A DNA stretch of 64,000 bases from Streptomyces decoyicus (GTDB lineage: Bacteria > Actinomycetota > Actinomycetes > Streptomycetales > Streptomycetaceae): NCBI RefSeq assembly GCF_019880305.1, contig NZ_CP082301.1, forward strand, positions 6,758,001 to 6,822,000. The letters are read 5' to 3'. The translations under genes and the position numbers were made by a program. This document shows positions 13,201 through 18,823 of this stretch, piece by piece; position 1 is the first letter of the stretch; the number at the start of each line of letters is the position of its first letter. A model generated the notes under the pieces. It was not told the origin of the DNA and did not search any database. It was given only the letters and a program-made list of their open reading frames with translations.

Positions 13201-14272
13201 CGCCCGTGGTGAGGGACGCGTGCCCGAAACGGTCCAGCCGCACGTCGACGGGCCCGGTGCCGTCGACGGTGAAAATGACCGAACCGGTGGGAACACCAGC
13301 GCCCGGCGCCACTGGTGCGACCGTCGCGGTGAGGGTGACCGGCTGACCGAACGTCGAGGGGTCGGGCGAGGAGGCGACCGTGGTGACGGTGGAGGCCCGG
13401 TCGACGGTTTGGCTGGTGGAGCCGCTGGACCTGGTGAAGTTGATATCGCCGCTATATACGGCAGTGACGCTGTAGGGACTGCCAGCTGCGGTGACGTAGG
13501 TATGAGTGACAGTCGCGACGCCACCGGAGAGTGCCGCTGTAACAGGCGACGCACCATCACCGAAGGCAAAGGTCACAGTACCGGTAGGAGTGCCCATCCC
13601 AGGTGTCATGGGCGCGACCCTGGCAGTGAACGTCACCGACTGTCCGACCACCGAAGGGCCAGGAGAAGAGGACACGGCCGTAGTAGTCGCAGCCCGGGCC
13701 GGTTGCACAGTGTGCGTGTCCGAACCGGTGGAGGGAAGAAAGTCGGGACTGCCCTCGTAGATGGCTGTGACCGAGTTGGATCCCAGGCTCAGGGCGCTCG
13801 TGGCAACGGTGGCTCTGCCGCCGATCAGAGGTGCCTTAAGCGTCGAGCCCCAACCAAAAATGAAGGTGACAGTGCCGGTGGGGGTGCCCGCTCCCGGTGC
13901 AACCGGCCTGACTGTGGCCGTGAGGGTCACCAGCTCGCCCACCGTCGAGGGGTCGGGCGAGGAGGTCACCGTGGTGACCGTCGGCGCGGAGACGACAACG
14001 TGCAAGGTGGTACCGCTTGAAGGAGTGAATTGGGTGTCACCGCTGTAGTAAGCCCTAACGGTATGGACTCCCGCGCCCAGGGCGTTGGTGGAAACGGTGG
14101 CCTGGCCGCCGACCACAGGCGCCGTCAGGGTGGGCCCGCCCCCAATGTCGAACGTCACGGTCCCGGTTGGAGTGCCGACTCCCAGTGGGACGACGGTGGC
14201 TCTGAAAGCGACCGCCTGGCCGAAGACCGAGAAGCCCGGCAAGGACGTGATCAGGGTAATGGTGGCAGCCAT
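1208..14272 (-). CDS. Giant protein of 44 tandem Ig-like (Big_3_5-type) repeats
   Basis: The protein is 4354 residues long and consists almost wholly of about 44 repeats of 96-99 residues. Each repeat runs roughly: T(T)TVTSSPDPS.FG..VT, then G.PTGTVTFT, a G-rich turn, a TTSTL..GSHT.TA.YSGD.NF strand pair, and STGTDTQTV. This is the bacterial Ig-like repeat (Big_3_5) pattern of extracellular or adhesive proteins. I chose the ATG at 14272 because CTCGGAGG lies 8 bases upstream and the first repeat begins at once (MAATITLITS); the frame stays open to 14515 but that extension does not look like protein. There is no signal peptide, no LPXTG-like sorting motif and no C-terminal membrane helix; the end is STGTASQTTRK. 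The route to the surface, if any, is unknown. Repeats 39-43 (near the C-terminus) are almost identical, which shows recent expansion. The long plus-strand open frames opposite are codon-bias shadows. Confidence 0.9.
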   Translation of the reverse strand: MAATITLITSLPGFSVFGQAVAFRATVVPLGVGTPTGTVTFDIGGGPTLTAPVVGGQATVSTNALGAGVHTVRAYYSGDTQFTPSSGTTLHVVVSAPTVTTVTSSPDPSTVGELVTLTATVRPVAPGAGTPTGTVTFIFGWGSTLKAPLIGGRATVATSALSLGSNSVTAIYEGSPDFLPSTGSDTHTVQPARAATTTAVSSSPGPSVVGQSVTFTARVAPMTPGMGTPTGTVTFAFGDGASPVTAALSGGVATVTHTYVTAAGSPYSVTAVYSGDINFTRSSGSTSQTVDRASTVTTVASSPDPSTFGQPVTLTATVAPVAPGAGVPTGSVIFTVDGTGPVDVRLDRFGHASLTTGALAPGSHDITAVYSGDPNFTASTGTDVHTVERAATTTTVVSSPDPSTFGEPVTVTATVTPVAPGAGSPLGTVTFTIDGPGGGTHTVPLDSDATATFITSTLEAGSHAITAVYSGDTDFSGSGGSTTHSVSRTTTSTTVTSSPNPTAPGQTVTLTATVRGLSPGPGAPTGTVTFTVMGSGGGTLTGTLDANGVATVTTDTLGTGTHTVTAVYGGDANFGGSSGSTSHEVGASSSAVTLTISPEPSTFGEPATVTATVTAIPPGAGIPTGTVTFTVAGPGGGSFTETLDAGGMATITLDTLGTGIHSVTVSYSGDGMFGPSSGSTTHRVTQAPTTTTVTTSPDPSTYGEPVTVTATVTRSMPGAGTPTGTVTFTITGVGGETVTVPLDGAGSAGFTTSTPLGAGSHTVTAVYGGDANFATSTGSDTQTVGLASTTTTVTSSPNPSTFSEQVTISARVTPIAPGAGVPTGTVTFTVSGPGGGTLTAPLDASGTAFATTSTLAAGSHSVTAVYGGDANFTSSTGTDTQTVNRAATSTTVTSAPDPSVFGQGFTVTARVAAVPPGAGTPTGTVTFTIDGVGPFDVALDASGQAHFTNSTLAAGGHTVTAVYNGDADFSGSTGSHTQSVHQAATTTTVTALPDPSVSGQRFTVTAVVAPLAPGAGVPTGTVTFALSGGGSIEVPLDATGKATVRGSLTAGQYTGTATYNGDVNFTRSSDSTTHTVTQASTTTTVTSAPDPSAFGQAVTVTATVSPVAPGAGTPTGSVAFTIDGGQPIDVPLGGSGQATLVTSALAPGSHDITALYSGDTDFVGSSGSDTQTVHQAATTTMVVSSPDPSAFGQPVTFTASVVPVLPGAGAPTGTVTFTLTGPGGGTLTATVDTGGTAEVTTSALKAGSHTVTATYSGDAAFTGSTGADTHTITQAATSTVVSSSPDPTAFGETVTLTAIVTPVPPGAGTPTGTVTFTVTGPGGDTLTGTVDANGVATASVDTVDFGSHTITAVYGGDTNFGTSTGTDTHTVVTQPSTATTITSSPNPSTYGQSVTFTATVSALPPATGTPTGTVTFTISGAGGGTLTGTLNASGEATVTISTLGVGTHSVTAAYSVTAAYSGDSTFGQSSSSSTQIVAQSATNTVVATSPDPSTFGEPVTISATVTPVPAGAIVPTGTVTFSVDGVGGETVTVPLDGAGSAGFTTSTPLGAGSHTVTAVYGGDANFATSTGSDTQTVGLASTTTTVTSSPNPSAFGEQVTISARVAPVAPGAGVPTGTVTFTSSSGRARTVALDAGGRATFTTSVPFEAGTETITATYNGGDGFLPSTGSTTQTINQVMTTTTVTTSPDPSVFGEPVTLRATVTPVAPGAGTPTGTVTFTITGGDTVTVSLDAGGTAVFTNRAPLAAGSHSVTAVYSGDANFTTSTDTDTQTVNRAATSTTVTSAPDPSLFGQEFTVTARVAAVPPGAGTPTGTVTFTIEGVGSFDVAVDASGQARFTNSSPAPGSYTVTAVYNGDANFATSTGSHTQTVHQTATTTTVTSSSDPSVFGEPVTLSATVAHVPPGAGVPAGTVTFTVSGPGGGTFTGALDGGGVARVVLSTLGTGEHNITARYGGDANFTASTGTSTQSVHQAATTTTVTALPNPSVSGQTFTVTAVVTPLAPGAGVPTGTVTFALSGGGSIEVPLDATGKATVRGSLTAGQYTGTATYNGDVNFTRSSDSTTHTVTQASTTTTVTTSPDPSAFGQAVTVTATVSPVAPGAGTPTGSVAFTIDGDQPIDVPLGGSGQATLVTSALAPGSHDITALYSGDTDFVGSSGSDTQTVHQAATTTTVVSSPDPSAFGQPVTFTASVLPVPPGAGAPTGTVTFTLTGPGGGTLTAAVDTGGTAEVTTSALKAGSHTVTATYSGDAAFTGSTGADTHMVAPAATSTTVSSSPDPTAFGETVTLTAIVAPVPPGAGTPTGTVTFTVSGTGGDTLTGTVDTSGVATVTTNTLGFGTHAITAVYSGDANFTSSTGTATHSVVTQPSTATTVTSSPNPSTYGQSLTFTATVSALPPATGTPTGTVTFTISGAGGDTLTATLNSSGVATVTTATLGAGTHSVTAVYHGDATFDPSRSSATHTVNHAATTTTVTTTPDPSTYGEPVTVSARVAPIAPGAGVPTGTVSFTSSSGSNRTVPLDAGGIATFTTSTPFQAGTETITATYNGDANFTTSTGTDTQTVNQGATSTTVSSSPDPSVFGEAVVLSATVTPVAPDAGVPTGTVTFTISGPGGGTLTAAVDTGGTAAVTTSTLAAGSHTVTAVYSGDANFTTSTDTDTQTVSQAATTTTVTSSPDPSVFGEAVFLGATVTPVAPGAGVASVFGEAVVLSATVTPVAPDAGVPTGTVTFTISGPGGGTLTAAVDTGGTAAVTTSTLAAGSHSVTAVYSGDANFTTSTDTDTQAVNRAATSTTVTSAPDPSVFGQEFTVTARVAAVPPGAGTPTGTVTFTIEGVGSFDVAVDASGQARFTNSSPAPGSYTVTAVYNGDANFATSTGSHTQTVHQTATTTTVTSSSDPSVFGEPVTLSATVAHVPPGAGVPAGTVTFTVSGPGGGTFTGALDGGGVARVVLSTLGTGEHNITARYGGDANFTASTGTSTQSVHQAATTTTVTALPNPSVSGQTFTVTAVVTPLAPGAGVPTGTVTFALSGGGSIEVPLDATGKATVRGSLTAGQYTGTATYNGDVNFTRSSDSTTHTVTQASTTTTVTTSPDPSAFGQALTVTATVSPVAPGAGAPTGTVSLTISGTGGGTFTVPVAASGIASITTSALEVGSHPITAVYSGDTNFTGSSDSTTHTVDRSSTTTTVTSAPDPSAFGQAVTVTATVSPVAPGAGTPTGTVSLTISGTGGGTFTAPVDATGLATVTIPTLDAGSHTVTAVYSGDSGFTTSTGTDTHTVDQAATVTTVSSSPDPTAFGETVTLTAIVAPVPPGAGTPTGTVTFTVSGTGGDTLTGTVDTSGVATVTTNALGFGTHAITAVYSGDANFTSSTGTATHSVVTQPSTATTVTSSPNPSTYGQLLTFTATVSALPPATGTPTGTVTFTISGAGGDTLTATLNSSGVATVTTATLGAGTHSVTAVYHGDATFDPSRSSATHTVNHAATTTTVTTTPDPSTYGEPVTVSARVAPIAPGAGVPTGTVSFTSSSGSNRTVPLDAGGIATFTTSDPFQAGTETITATYNGDANFTTSTGTGTQTVNHAATTTTVTSSPDPSTFGQPVTFTATVAAVPPGVGTPTGSVTFTVSGGGTAVVPLDSGGVAKFIPGSLSAGSHPVTATYSGDANFTTSTGGDTQTVNKAATSTTLTSSPDPSTFGQPVTFTATVAAVPPGVGTPTGSVTFTVSGGGTAVVPLDSGGVAKFIPGSLSAGSHPVTATYSGDANFTTSTGSDTQTVNKAATSTTVTSTPDPSAAGQSVTISATVAAVPTGAGAPTGSVTFTIDGASTVSAPLSGSGEATITTSTLGVGSHTITALYGGDANFTSSTGSDTQTVNKAATSTTVTSTPDPSAAGQSVTISATVAPVASGAGVPTGSVTFAVSGSGGGTLTGTLNASGVATVTTSTLAAGSHTITAAYNGDTNFTTSTGTDTQTVNKAATTTTVTSTPDPSAAGQSVTISATVAPVAPGAGVPTGSVTFAVSGTGGGTLTGTLNASGVATVTTSTLAAGSHTITAAYNGDTNFTTSTGTDTQTVNKAATTTTVTSTPDPSAAGQSVTISATVAPIPPTAGTPTGTVTFTLSGTGGGTLTGTLNASGVATVTTSTLAAGSHTITATYNGDTNFTTSTGTDTQTVNKAATTTTVTSTPDPSAAGQSVTISATVAPIPPGAGLPTGSVTFTLSGTGGGTLTGTLNASGVATVTTSTLAAGSHTITATYNGDTNFTTSTGTDTQTVMVAATTTTVTSAPNPSDEQQQVTITATITPVPPATGTPTGTVSFSINGPGGGDFVVPVNSSGQAVLLISTLDNSTHNIHATYSGDASYTSSTGTASQTTRK
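1550..2990 (-). repeat. Tandem array of near-identical 297-bp Ig-repeat units
   Basis: Within the giant Ig gene, the stretch coding for about repeats 39-43 consists of 297-bp units that differ at only a few bases; matching landmarks fall at 1575, 1872, 2169 and 2466. Identity is much higher here than between the N-terminal repeats, which points to recent unequal crossing-over or replication slippage. Confidence 0.85.
3062..3540 (-). repeat. Duplicated 288-bp Ig-repeat unit
   Basis: Two consecutive 288-bp units (coding repeats 38 and 37) are nearly identical over their whole length, including the run that encodes FIPGSLSAGSHPVTATYSGD. They differ in period from the neighbouring 297-bp units, so they arose by a separate local duplication. 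Confidence 0.8.
3541..11700 (-). repeat. Higher-order repeats of about ten Ig domains, spacing near 3.0 kb
   Basis: Landmarks recur at constant offsets. 3630, 3930, 4230 and 4527 match 6654, 6954, 7254 and 7551 (offset 3024). 5275, 5358 and 5506 match 8293, 8376 and 8524 (offset 3018). 7254, 7551 and 7848 match 10221, 10518 and 10815 (offset 2967). At protein level repeats 19-26 and 29-36 occur in the same order, with only a few repeats replaced. A block of about ten repeats was therefore duplicated at least twice and then edited by small exchanges. Confidence 0.8.
6122..6259 (-). repeat. 69-bp tandem duplication inside one Ig repeat
   Basis: Two adjacent 69-bp units (6122-6190 and 6191-6259) differ at few positions and keep the frame. 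They add 23 residues to repeat 28, duplicating the segment SVFGEAV..(L/G)(S/G)ATVTPVAP.AGV and so interrupting the normal 97-residue period. Confidence 0.8.
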
Positions 14273-14609
14273 GGCGCGGCCCTCCGAGAGCGTTGTTGCT
14301 GCTTGAGCCGCATCGCCGCGTGGCACCGTAGATTCGGTCCGAAGGGCCAACTCGCCGACGATGAACGGTTCCTGTTGCACAAGAGGGACGGGGCGGCGAC
14401 CCACCGGCTGATATCTCCAATGGAACGGCCCTCGGTGGCACCACGCCACAGCCACAAGCGATAAACCCTCGAACAGCGGAGCGCCTAAGTTGTGTACACG
14501 GCGCACCCGAAGCACATCGACGCACTACGTACGCGCAATCGCCATGGTTGTGCGGCCCGTTGCGTGAGGTGGTGGCGCGGCCGAGGGCAGCAAGTTGTTC
14601 CTACGCGTA

Positions 14610-14826
14610 GCGGCTGCTCATCACACAGTGGTCTCAGTGGACGACTCCGCGTTCTACATCGGTTCCAAGATCTTCACCCGTCCTGACCGGACCGCAGGGC
14701 TTCGGCCACATCGTCGGAGCCCGGCCGCTGCGCAGCAGTTGAAGAACGATCTACTCGATCCGGAGTGGAAGTACCTCCAAGAAGACAACAACGGTCGACT
14801 CCGAGGTCGGCATCTGCTCGAACTGA
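14610..14826 (+). pseudogene. C-terminal remnant of a phospholipase-D-like protein
   Basis: The plus strand reads VDDSAFYIGSK, then (frame shifted) QGFGHIVG, then SPAAAQQLKNDLLDPEWKY, then (shifted again) TTTVDSEVGICSN and a stop at 14824-14826. In this order the pieces resemble the C-terminal end of secreted actinobacterial PLD-superfamily proteins as I remember them (DDSAFYIGSKNLYP...). The expected HxK at the start of the motif reads HHTVV, so the Lys is lost. Several frameshifts mark a dead gene. Confidence 0.5.
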
Positions 14827-14904
14827 GCCCGGCCGGGACACTTACCAATGGCTCCGTCACCCGTCGGCGGGCCCAGGAGCAGTCTGGACTCCGGCTGCCC
14901 GCGC

Positions 14905-15039
14905 CCACGGCCGGCCCCGGCGCACTGGGTCCGCACCCTCGCGGCGCAGGGCGGTCACCAACTCACTGAAGCAGCGCAGGCTCAGCCCGGTGAACGGGGT
15001 TATCCAGGACGGCTCGAAGGCCGTGATCACACCAGCCAC
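14905..15039 (-). pseudogene. N-terminal scrap of an IS5-family transposase
   Basis: About 45 codons read WITPFTGLSLRCFSELV, then TALRREGADPVRRGRPW. This is the usual start of one group of Streptomyces IS5-type transposases. Similarity stops after GRPW. No inverted repeats or rest of the element are visible, so it is a relic. Confidence 0.5.
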
Positions 15040-15191
15040 ACCAAGACCAAACCTACCAAGTGGGGAGTAGAAGGTCTCGGTCCGGTCCGGGGTTACTCCA
15101 GCAGCGGTTTGTGTCCTGAGCTGGTCATTGTCGTTGTCCTGGTATGGAGGGGATGGCTGAAGTCAGTGCTAGAGCGCGTATTGAGTTGTGA

Positions 15192-15300
15192 TCAAGGTGC
15201 GGTTCTCGTGAGGTCCTTGAGCCAGATCATCGAGGCGCGCAGGTGGAGGCCGGCGAGGTAGCTGTGCGGGGTCTTGTCATAGCGTGTGGCGATGCCTCGT
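15192..15300 (-). pseudogene. C-terminal scrap of an IS5-type transposase
   Basis: Read on the minus strand the segment gives RGIATRYDKTPHSYLAGLHL, then RASMIWLKDL and a stop at 15194-15192. This is a well-known C-terminal signature of Streptomyces IS5-family transposases. Nothing upstream of 15300 continues the protein, so only the last 35 codons survive. Confidence 0.65.
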
Positions 15301-15662
15301 CAGGCTTTGCATTGGCGCCGCGATTTGCAGTCAGTTTGCAGACGGCGCACTGACCGGCGTTTTTGCAGGTGGCGAAGGGGGGTGTTCGGATTCGCCAATG
15401 TGCAGGTGGTGCCCATGTGTGGGAGGCTTCGGCAGTCTTCATGCTGACCTCTTGCTGACTTTCCTGACGGCGCGTCAGTAGAGCTTGTTTATAGTGGCGG
15501 TGCCGTTGCCGGAGGGGCTCTGGTCGGCGCTGGTTGCCCTGTTGCGGGGAAGCGGCGGGTATTTCGGTGTCGAGGTGATGGCAGGCCACCGGTATTCCGT
15601 CGATGAGGCGGTGCCCTGGCCTGCGGGGGGACGGGTTCGGAATGCGGTGGGGCGGGTGGGTA

Positions 15663-16687
15663 TCAGGTTGCGAGGGTGCGGTCCAGGGCTTGCCCGGCCC
15701 GTGCGAGCGATCCGGGCATCACGTGTCGGTAGGCGCGGTAGGTCGTCTCGATCTTGCGGTGACCCAGCCATTCGGAGACGTCGGTGATGGGGATGCCGTG
15801 TTCCAGGCAGACGGAGGCGAACAGGTCGCGGTAGCCGGAGAGGGTCATGCCGTCCGGGGGAGGAAGCACGGTGTGCAGTTTGGCTGCCCGCGTGCTCTCT
15901 ATCCGGTAGGTGAAATAGCCGTTCGGTCCGTGCAGCAGGTAGCCCTCGTCCGTCGTGCCGTGTCGCTGTTCAAAGCGTTCGATGGCTTCCTTTACGGATC
16001 GCGGCAGGGGGACGTCGCGGAATTCTCCTGGCCGGCGGTGTTTCAGGGGTGCGGTCTTGTAGGTGTTGTGGTGGATCTGGCAGGTCACCCGGTATACGTC
16101 GTCGGATACCACGTTGTTGACGTTGACGGCGCGGGCCTCGCCGTTGCGCAGTCCGCAGCCGCGCATCATGGTGATCATCAGGCCCAGTTGGAAATCCGCC
16201 GTGCGGGCCGCGGCTGTGGCGTATTCGACGGTCGGGATGATGGATCGCGGGGGAAGTAGTCGCGGGTTTTGATGCCGAGGGTGGGGTGGGTGGCCATGGC
16301 TCCTTTGCGGACCGCGTCCAGGAGGACGGCCCGGAGGAGGCCATAGACGTTGCGCTGTGTTCCAGGCTGGATGTTCCGGCGTTCCATGCCGGTGATGAAA
16401 TGCTCGATGATCATCGGGCTGATGGATTCCATCCGGTGTTCGCCGAGTTCCGGATAGAGGTGTGCGGTGAGGTGGGAGCGGTGTTTTCGGCCCGTGGAGT
16501 AGTCCACGAGGTGGCGTTGCCGCGTGCGCCAGTACTCCGCGTATTCGGCGAAGGTCATCCGCGCCAGTCGGCGGCGCTCTTCGAGCAGGGCGGCGGGAGC
16601 GTTGCATTTGGTGGTGTAGAGGTGGACGAGACGGTCCCGGGCGGTTTGCTGGGTGGCATACCCGCTCTCCTCGCGTTGTCGGCCCGC
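15663..16687 (-). pseudogene. Tyrosine recombinase/integrase, frameshifted and truncated
   Basis: Two frames together form a phage/ICE-type integrase. The N-terminal SAM-like part is read from about 16687 to 16250 (MTFAEYAEYWRTRQRHLVDY, YPELGEHRMESISP, GTQRNVYGLL). The catalytic part is read from about 16250 to 15663 (GCGLRNGEARAV with the box I Arg, YRDLFASVCLEHG, LGHRKIETTYRAYRH with the Tyr). The shift lies at a run of five G near 16247-16252. The HxLR histidine of box II is replaced (SGYR). The 5' end is cut by the adjacent MITE-like element. It marks an old integrated element; no att site could be placed. Confidence 0.75.
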
Positions 16688-16897
16688 TAGGGCTTGTCTT
16701 CAAAGTCCCGTCGTTCGCCCGTAGGGCGGGCCTCGCGGCGTCTGGTGCGTGCGATCGCAAGACGGAGGGTCGTCCCGGTACTGGGCGTACCGGGATGACC
16801 CCGACAACGCGGATGGGGGTCCCCCCGCGCCGTTCAGGCGTGGGGGAGTGCATGCCAGGCGCCGCGAGGCAGGCGGGACTTTGAAGACAGGCCCTAG
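16687..16897. mobile_element. MITE-like non-autonomous element with 24-bp inverted ends
   Basis: The ends 16687-16710 and 16874-16897 are inverted repeats matching at 23 of 24 positions, including the outer CTAG (core TTCAAAGTCCCG / CGGGACTTTGAAG). A second inner pair (CCTCGCGGCGTCTGG / CCAGGCGCCGCGAGG) lets the whole 211 bp fold back. It has no coding capacity. It interrupts the integrase gene and its right-hand CTAG became the insertion target of the neighbouring IS. Confidence 0.7.
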
Positions 16898-18297
16898 TAC
16901 TGCAACGGTGTTTGTGCTGATGGGTGGGCAGTTCTATGGGCTGTGTCCGCGTCGTGTGTAGTGGCTGATGCGGGCCTGGTGTTGGCGTCTGCGGCGCCAG
17001 TATGACCAGTGCAGGATGTGGTCGACGGGTGTGGGTCGGCGGTCGGTGAGTCGGGTGATCAGGCGTCTGATCTCGGCGAGGCTGAGGCCGATGAGCTGGG
17101 AGGATCCGTTTCTGCTTTCCCGGTATCGAGTTCACGGGCCCGCAGGACGGTCAGGCAGGCGTGGGCTGCCATGGCCAGGGTGATGTGGCGGTGCCAGCCC
17201 GGGTAGCGGCGGACTTGGTAGTCATCCAGGCCGCACTCCTGCTTCGCCGTCTGGAAGCATTCTTCGACGGCCCACGGGCTGCCGGCGATGTGAATCAGCT
17301 CGTCCAGGGTGGTGCCGGCGGGACAGTAGGCGATGTAGTAAGAGAGCTGCTCGGGCCGCCTGACACTGCGACGGGCGAGAACCCAGTGCCGACGGTCCTC
17401 ACGGTGCCAGGGACGGACTTCGACGCGGGCCCAGTCGAACACCCGCAGTCCATGAGCACCACTCCCGCACGAGCGGCGTTTCCACTTCTGCCGCGGCAGG
17501 CCGGTGAACAGGTCGTGGACGGGGTGGTCGAGGGCCCAGCGGGTGACGACGGTGTCGTGGCGGGTGGTGGCCATGACGTGGAAGACATCGGCCTGCTCCA
17601 GTTCGCAGCGCCAGCCCTTGCTGAAGCCGTAGGCGGCATCAGCGGTCACCCAACAAAACGGGATCTTGTCTGCGATCGCGCGGCGGACCATTTTTTTGGC
17701 CATGACGACCTTGGTCTCGAAGCCGACCGCGTCGTCGATGCCGGCCCTGCGGCAGCGTTCACGGTCGTCTGTCCAGGAAGTGGGCAGATATAACCTGCGG
17801 TCGATCAGTGTCCGCCCGCCGCCGGCTGCATAGGCGAGGAAGACGCCGACCTGGCAGTTCTCCGTCCGTCCCGCGGTTCCGGAGTACTGACGCTGGACAC
17901 CTGCCGAGCGCACGCCTTTCTTCAGGAAGCCGGTGTCGTCCACGATGAGCACGGCCTCGGGGTCGCCGAGGTTCTCGACGACGTAGTCGCGCACATCGTC
18001 GAGGACCTCGTCGGCTTCCCACTCGATCCGGTTCAGCAGCCGATGGATCCGGTCCGGAGCGGCGTGACCGGCCTGTTCGGCCAGTGTCCAGCCGTTCTTC
18101 CGCTCCAGCGGAGCGATCAACCCCCGCATATAGGCAAGCGCCGACTCCCGCGGCTCCGTCCTGGAAAACCGATGCACGAACCGCTCGTGCACAGCGTCCA
18201 GTTCACTGGCCCACACCCTGACATCAGCAAGGTCCCCACCCATGGCCAGACCAACGACCGGCCTGTCCAACCGTCACGGGCAAACACCGTTGCAGTA
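16898..18297 (-). mobile_element. IS701-family insertion sequence, complete (1400 bp)
   Basis: Perfect 17-bp terminal inverted repeats TACTGCAACGGTGTTTG lie at 16898-16914 and 18281-18297. The element is flanked by CTAG on both sides (16894-16897 and 18298-18301), matching the YTAR 4-bp target duplication known for IS701-type elements. It encloses one full transposase gene and appears intact and relatively recent. Its left flank is the end of the MITE-like element. Confidence 0.88.
17059..18243 (-). CDS. IS701-family DDE transposase
   Basis: A 394-residue protein of normal family length. DDE-type residues appear in LIVDDTGFLKKG (first Asp), WVTADAAYG (second Asp) and WAVEECFQTAKQECGLDDYQ (Glu). 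The ATG at 18243 (MGGDLADVRVWASELDAVHE) fits known family starts better than the TTG at 18270. The gene lies inside perfect inverted repeats and has no frameshift, so it is probably functional. Confidence 0.88.
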   Translation of the reverse strand: MGGDLADVRVWASELDAVHERFVHRFSRTEPRESALAYMRGLIAPLERKNGWTLAEQAGHAAPDRIHRLLNRIEWEADEVLDDVRDYVVENLGDPEAVLIVDDTGFLKKGVRSAGVQRQYSGTAGRTENCQVGVFLAYAAGGGRTLIDRRLYLPTSWTDDRERCRRAGIDDAVGFETKVVMAKKMVRRAIADKIPFCWVTADAAYGFSKGWRCELEQADVFHVMATTRHDTVVTRWALDHPVHDLFTGLPRQKWKRRSCGSGAHGLRVFDWARVEVRPWHREDRRHWVLARRSVRRPEQLSYYIAYCPAGTTLDELIHIAGSPWAVEECFQTAKQECGLDDYQVRRYPGWHRHITLAMAAHACLTVLRARELDTGKAETDPPSSSASASPRSDA

Positions 18298-18501
18298 CTA
18301 GGCGGGCGGGAGAAGCCCTCAGGCGGTGCGCCCTCGGTTCCCTTAGACACTGCGTGTACTCATCTCGCGGTAGGGACTAGTGACCACCGCTGCCCTGCTC
18401 GGCGGCGCGGGCTCGCGCGTCGCCGATGACGACCCGGTCCCCGGTTCGGGTCTCGGGGCCGAGGTCTCCCGTATGGGCGGGGTTTTGCACGGGGCGGAAC
18501 G

Positions 18502-18562
18502 TCAGGGCGCGAGTTTCTCGTAGCGGGTGGCCACCGCCCGGTGCCTCTTGAGGCGGTTGATG
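18502..18562 (-). pseudogene. C-terminal scrap of an IS5/IS4-type transposase
   Basis: The minus strand reads GINRLKRHRAVATRYEKLAP and a stop at 18504-18502, the common end of an IS5-type transposase. It abuts the start of the rhodanese fragment, so an IS insertion or recombination probably truncated that gene. Confidence 0.55.
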
Positions 18563-18793
18563 CCGCTGCACATCGACGGCTCGATCAACATCGTCGATGA
18601 GCTCTTCGACGAACTCCTCCGTGGCGGGCTGCCGTTCAGCAAACGGCAGCCGGTCCTGCTGGCGTGTCCGGTCGGCGAGAAGTCCGCTCAGTACGCGGCG
18701 CTGCTGACCCGCATGGGACATCCCGACGTCCGCAGCCTGGTGGGCGGCATTATCGCCTGGCGCGACGTCGGCGCCCCGCTGGTGCGTGACTGA
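18560..18793 (+). pseudogene. Truncated rhodanese-domain protein
   Basis: Seventy-seven residues remain, reading FDELLRGGLPFSKRQPVLL, then ACPVGEKSAQYAALLTRMGH and SLVGGIIAWRDVGAPLVRD. The CPVGEKS loop is the rhodanese active-site loop with its Cys, and GG..AW is the usual end of the domain. The N-terminal half is missing and is replaced by an IS5-type scrap, so this is likely the C-terminal piece of a longer gene. The in-frame ATG at 18560 may be incidental. Confidence 0.6.
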
Positions 18794-18823
18794 GGGGCGC
18801 TCAGGCCGCGCTCCGGACGGGTG

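Noticed and set aside
14273..14515. An 81-residue N-terminal extension of the giant Ig protein
   Set aside because: It lacks a ribosome binding site, has non-native composition and no signal peptide, while GGAGG precedes the ATG at 14272.
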